A program made the translations under genes and the position numbers. A DNA stretch of 20,288 nt, taken from contig JAOXYB010041837.1 in NCBI GenBank assembly GCA_028565635.1, forward strand, positions 7,318 to 27,605. The letters are read 5' to 3'. This document shows positions 15,959 to 20,288 of the stretch, one piece after another. The notes under the pieces are model-generated. The model saw only the letters and a program-made list of their open reading frames with translations, had not been told where the DNA came from and searched no databases. The first letter of the stretch is position 1, and every line of letters begins with the position of its first letter. The stretch is from Phoronis ovalis (lineage: Eukaryota > Phoronida > Phoronidae).

Positions 15959-18172
15959 GTGAGCTATTAGTAAAGAGGATATTTTATTTCCAATTGGTAT
16001 TTTAATTTTTTTTAAACAATAAAAGCGTCAATGAAATGACATTTTGTGATGATTTTCTTATTTATTTTGGGATTGACGTTTTTTAGTTGCCTCTCCATAT
16101 TAAGTTGGTTTTAGTTTTGGGTCTAAAGACTTATTTACTACCCGGGAATGACTACTGCGATTAAATATTCAGCGGCGGATATTCATTTTTCCAGAGAAGC
16201 ACCATTCCAAACATTATTAAGGGGACATTACGTAAAGCACTTTATCCTGTTAACTATCATGTTTATAATTTTACAAATAGCATGCAGATGTCCCGTGGCT
16301 TGTTTTGGTTTTGCTGCGCACAGTAACCTCAGGAGCATAACTGCGACTCAGCCTTCTTTTGTTGTTATAGAAATAGCTAGTACGGCCGATCCCCCACTTA
16401 CGCAATCATCATTTTGGCAAGAGTTATTATATAATTCTTCTTGTTGAATGAAGTATACGGGGAAATTTAATAGCAGACAGTTATACTAACATCGTAAGAT
16501 ATTTTACTTTATGGCAAAGTACTTATGTTATAGAAGCATGGGCAGTCACTTTAAACATGCTATATTCAGTTATAAACCAGCTAGGGTTAAAGCTTTCTAT
16601 ACACTTTTCATGTTTACCTAAAACATTATAACGTTTGGATTATTTTATATTACTTTCATTAAAATATTTAATTGAAAAAGAAAAATCTCATTTTATGTCT
16701 CGTTTTTTTTAAATGACTCATTTGAAAGCTTTTTACTTTTTTCAACATTTCCTTATAGGAAAATTCCATCACAGTTCGATAAAAAAATAGGTACTGCTAC
16801 CCCGGGACTGTTTTTATTAAAGTGTACCTAAGCATATAACACGGGTGTCAACAGGTTAATATTTATTTAAGATTATACGTTGATAATGAACCCGGATAAT
16901 GAAGTATAGAAGTGTAAAACGATGTTATGTTGATCTAAACATTGTGAAGCAAATCAAAGGTATTCGAACAACGCACCGGCGTTATATATTGAGATTCTCT
17001 TAACCATGAGCCCAATACATAAAATTATATCCAAGTCCTGAAACACATTCGATTATTGCTATCATTAATTCTCGCAAAAAAGTGTACGTTACTGGTCATT
17101 AAAATGCTCCAGTAATATACATATGCACTACTAACACATTATCTATCTATTAGCTTTTACATTTGCTTTCATGGACCAATCGCACCATTCTAATGTCAAA
17201 AACTCAAAATCGGTCAACAAGAAGCTGCAAGACCTTAAACTATAGGACACTACGCGCATGGTACTTCATGTAATTTTATTAATTGCGCAGGAATATTAAA
17301 TATGAACAATGTTCTATCGGTGAGAGTACTAAATATTATACTCTTGGAATTTCTCACCTATACTTGTTTTAATTCCTCAAATGATTGATGCAGCCTATCA
17401 GCATTAGTAAGAGGAACCATTACCATAATAATTAATGTTACATTTGTACGACAAAGAAATTACTCTGAAGACTGTCCTTTAGAAATGTAGTTATGCTAGG
17501 TTGTTTGCTTCGCTGGTTACTCTATTATATATCCTAGCAATTAACGTGCTTTTGAACGGGAGACTTAATAACCAGAAACATTTTTTTTCGGTCACTTTTA
17601 AAGTCCCCTATTGATTACGCTGAATGTTTAGCATTGAATTTAAACCAGCTACAAAAAGAACATGATTTCATTGTTTCCTGTTTTTCCATTTAATGGGCCA
17701 CAAATTTACAGATTTTCAACTTAAGGCATATAAATAATGAACTTTGGTCTCATACATTATTATACAAATGATGACATGCAATTTCATTTTTTGTTGCCGG
17801 TTCATTCACTGTTCTTGTTAGAGTTCGCTTTTTAATGGTAGATTGGCAAGATCTCATGATCAATTTATATCTTATGTATTCCATTCATCTAATATTTACA
17901 AACTGTAAAGGACTTTTGAAAACTCAAAGCATAGTCAGTGTTAGCAAATAAACATGTAGATTTGTAGATACTTTTTTTCATCGAACCTTTAAGGTTTTAA
18001 TTAATTACCACGCCTAATACTTTAAAAATATTGTTTTTAGGTGCATTTCTTCTTCCATATTTTATATTTGTCATCATCGGTGGAGTGCCACTGTTTTACC
18101 TCGAGGTGGCAGTAGGACAGTTTATGCAAGAAGGAGGCATCGGGGCTTGGAGAATTTGTCCCATTTTTCAAG
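15766..18172 (+). CDS. SLC6 transporter paralogue (gene 2, first two coding exons only)
   Basis: Joining 15766-15958 and 18041-18172 gives 325 nt, or 108 codons plus one base, ending in the same phase-1 junction as gene 1 exon 2. The protein starts with a 35-residue acidic, Ser/Thr-rich tail unlike that of gene 1. [10 protein letters not shown] and [20 protein letters not shown] follow, where 34 of 37 residues match gene 1. TM2 and IL1 match at 32 of 44. The TM1 Phe at the substrate-facing position and the chloride-site Tyr (LLPYF) are both kept. The other expected exons lie beyond the window, so completeness and substrate cannot be judged. No frameshift or early stop is seen in this part. 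Confidence 0.93.
15959..18040 (+). other. gene 2 intron 1
   Basis: Phase 1 intron of 2082 nt, gtgagc to tttttag, more than four times the matching intron of gene 1. A GC-richer patch at 16137-16450 holds a 99-codon open frame (16148-16447) with no recognisable domain. CCCGGG occurs at about 16141 and 16801, and also at 14160, which may hint at an old insertion. The rest is AT-rich. Confidence 0.85.
18041..18172 (+). CDS. gene 2 coding exon 2: TM2 and IL1
   Basis: 132 nt, identical in length and phase to gene 1 exon 2. It encodes [15 protein letters not shown], then [13 protein letters not shown] and the loop [15 protein letters not shown]. The donor is G|gtaagc. The Asn-to-Arg change in AWNICP/AWRICP and Ser-Val to Gln-Glu in the loop are the main differences from gene 1. 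Confidence 0.96.
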
Positions 18173-18299
18173 GTAAGCATATAAATTTAGTTTTCGCATA
18201 ATTTCTTACATAATAAAAGATAATCTGAAATTCTTTGCTCTGCGATAAAGAAATGGTGTACGTAGTATAAAGTTCATATTTGTGATACATTTCACTTAA

Positions 18300-18397
18300 T
18301 ATACCTACTAAATATATCTCACTTATACCTACTAAATATATCTCACTTATACCTACTAAATACTTATCTCACTTATACCTACTAAATATATCTCACT
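18300..18397. repeat. 24-bp tandem repeat, four copies
   Basis: Units start at 18300, 18324, 18348 and 18374. Three units are identical 24-mers (TATACCTACTAAAT, then ATATCTCACT). The third carries a 2-bp expansion (TACTTATCTC). The near identity suggests recent expansion, so the locus is probably polymorphic. Confidence 0.95.
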
Positions 18398-18798
18398 AAA
18401 TATTGAGACGACGCCCAACATTTATTTTTTCGGAAATTATGTACAATCTTTGTTCCATAAATATTCATTATATATTTATCAAACTACTCAACATTTTAAA
18501 TGTATTATTTAGATTTATGAACGTAAATACAAACTAAGAATTACTTTGTTAGAAAAGCAATGTACATCAAGACATAAAAATAGTATGTACTGTAGCTAGG
18601 GCTAAGGTCACATAAGCTTTTGTTGTGGATCATATATGCTTGTCTATCTTTTGATTAAAAAATACAATACGCCTTCTCCACAGACTTTTCGCTTTAGTAA
18701 CTTAACTAAATGAACTTTAGTTATCAATATTCATATAGGATGATTTAAAATATATTTGCACTATTAGTTTTCGATAATAAGATTATGTTATTAACCTG

Positions 18799-18849
18799 TA
18801 ATGTGTATGATATAGTTTGGAGCGTATCCTACTCTAGGATTACACATTA
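18799..18849. repeat. nested inverted repeat
   Basis: TAATGTGTA (18799-18807) pairs perfectly with TACACATTA (18841-18849). Inside it ATCCTA and TAGGAT pair across CTC. This could be a small foldback element or chance. Confidence 0.5.
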
Positions 18850-19329
18850 ATAAGAGCATGTTTATATCCATTATAACCACATTTGTCATTTGTATTTATG
18901 AACTTAAATACGCCATTAATGAGTGCACTATGACTAATAAAGTTGAGAGGACAGAGACAATGCAGATAGTTTTATAATTGTAAATTGTATGTTTGTAAAA
19001 TGTATGTTTTCATGACTTGCAACACATTGGTATATTTTGTATATATTAGATCTATCCCATCCCATGGTACAACTAATAAAAATAATCTACATATAATTTA
19101 GTTAATAAAAGTCAAAAGAGAAAGGTATTTTCAGTGCACTGGCGGGCTTTCAAGATATACTTGTAAAATTTAAGCTATAATGGTGTATGAACATTGATCA
19201 GCTAAAAGGTCAGATTTTATTCCGTTCTTAACCATAGGTTCTTTAGCCTAAAGATGGAATGATTATACTGCTAGTCGACAATTTTACTCTTCTATCATTA
19301 ATTAAATCGTTTTTATAAATTTGACTTTT

Positions 19330-19820
19330 CTACCCAGCTCGGCGTCCTTATAGTCAGGTGGCTTAGCAAAATTACATTTACCGAGCGGATAAAAGCATGA
19401 AATTTGGCAAGCAGGTCCTTTGAGTCACAAGTAACAAATCTGGAGTGGGAGCCATCTTGGATTTTGTCCGGTACTGCTGTGGAGCGTCAAAATCCAAGAT
19501 GGCTGCCAGGAGCTAGATATGCTGATAAAAAATATTCTGTAAAATGGGCAATAGTATTTCTCAGTAGTAAAGTAGTGCATGCTTTGATAAAAGGCTGATC
19601 CTTGACCAGTTATACATGAAGATGCAAACATAAAATTCCAAAATGGTTGACAAATCCAATATGGCGATCCAAATGCTTTTTTGCAAAAGCACTATCATTT
19701 TGTCAAAAATCTAAAGTAAGTAACATTGAATTGTGTAAGATTTTACATAATTTCTTAAACAATATGACTTAACAAGTAACATTATACTCAATCCTTTTCA
19801 ATATGGCCACCATATCCAAG
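19330..19820. mobile_element. interspersed repeat-like block with inverted-repeat core
   Basis: GCCATCTTGGATTTTG (19451-19466) and its exact complement CAAAATCCAAGATGGC (19488-19503) flank a 21-nt spacer. Related half-sites recur downstream: ATTCCAAAATGG (19635), AATCCAATATGGC (19653) and a degenerate pair near 19800-19820. The density of CCAAnATGG words suggests a degenerate non-autonomous repeat, but no target-site duplication or clear ends could be found. Overlapping 64- and 68-codon frames here (19404-19631) are by-products of this palindrome. The boundaries are approximate. Confidence 0.45.
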
Positions 19821-20288
19821 AGGGCTCTCAGAAAAAAGACATTTTATAGATTATTTACAAATAACATACGTGTAGCTTTTTGTAATTTTTGCTGTACGAT
19901 GGCAGGATTGTTATTCTCACCCAGGAATATTGTAATTTCTAGCTATATGTGTTTATAGTTCCAAAATGTCAGCATTAAACTAATTAGGCACTGTAGCATG
20001 ACACTTAAATTTATTGCCATATAAAAAGACATAAACAAAAAAGACAAAACAGACAAAATTCTCCACATTGAGCCTTGGTACATCTTTTAGCAGACTGTTT
20101 CACTCTTTTAATCTGCAGTGTTACCAGCAGAGAAGTGTACATTCTAATTTTTTTTCCACACTTGCACTTGGAATAAGACCATTTTACAAACTCAGTGTAT
20201 GATTTAGACACCTGGTATCTTTATCCAAATAAACTGCCAGATGCTGTCTGCCTTAGCCCATGCAAAACCTTCTTGAGAAGGAATGCCT

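Larger units (their letters stand above)
18173..20288 (+). other. gene 2 intron 2 (continues beyond the window)
   Basis: Begins gtaagc after exon 2. I searched the rest of the window for the expected exon 3 (Gly-Ile/Val-Gly start, Tyr-Tyr of TM3, Pro-Trp and Cys of EL2) and found none, so this intron is at least 2116 nt long. It contains a 24-bp tandem array, a hairpin and an interspersed-repeat-like block. Confidence 0.8.

Noticed and set aside
19404-19631. Overlapping 64- and 68-codon frames on both strands
   Set aside because: The two peptides mirror each other because of the inverted repeat at 19451-19503.
1-20288. CRISPR array, operon, phage or bacterial defence system
   Set aside because: The tandem repeats lack spacers, the genes are split by spliceosomal introns, and nothing prokaryotic is visible.

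Overview
This is eukaryotic, AT-rich, intron-rich genomic DNA. It carries two head-to-tail paralogous genes of the SLC6 family (neurotransmitter:sodium symporters), both on the + strand. Thirteen coding exons of the first gene can be joined through canonical GT-AG introns into one uninterrupted 649-residue protein. The second gene enters the window with its first two coding exons. The intron density, low GC, minisatellites and the GABA/creatine/taurine-type transporter sequence fit an invertebrate animal. A mollusc or other lophotrochozoan is my guess, but the sequence alone does not settle it. I see no bacterial features, CRISPR arrays, tRNA or rRNA.

Layout: 1-260 is a 74-bp minisatellite that runs off the left edge. 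Gene 1 has an intron acceptor at 328, a start codon at 336, thirteen coding exons and a stop at 10819-10821. A long 3' UTR of about 2 kb follows, ending near a palindromic poly(A) signal at 12825-12862. From 12863 to 15728 there is non-coding DNA with two weak core-promoter candidates for gene 2 and several short tandem repeats. Gene 2 has an acceptor at 15728, a start codon at 15766, coding exons 15766-15958 and 18041-18172, and then an intron that continues past the right edge. That last intron holds a 24-bp tandem array and a degenerate interspersed repeat with an inverted-repeat core.

Function: gene 1 has every residue expected for a Na+- and Cl--coupled symporter, including a complete chloride site. 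Its substrate pocket looks most like the creatine-transporter branch of the GABA/creatine/taurine/betaine clade (a TM1 Phe and a TM8 Gly where relatives carry Tyr, Glu or Thr). Gene 2 shares the same exon boundaries and phases, and 34 of 37 residues around TM1. The pair is therefore a tandem duplication whose copies have diverged mainly in the cytoplasmic N-terminal tail.

I found no wholly new system. The most useful leads are inside gene 1: a candidate alternative terminal exon (9457 to about 9650) that would replace TM12, a 28-nt GC-rich candidate poison microexon (6386-6413), a roughly 12-residue insertion in the cytoplasmic loop between TM10 and TM11, a near-perfect RFX X-box in intron 4, and a cluster of AGTGCC-type motifs in the 3' UTR that match the seed-site family of miR-263/183/96.
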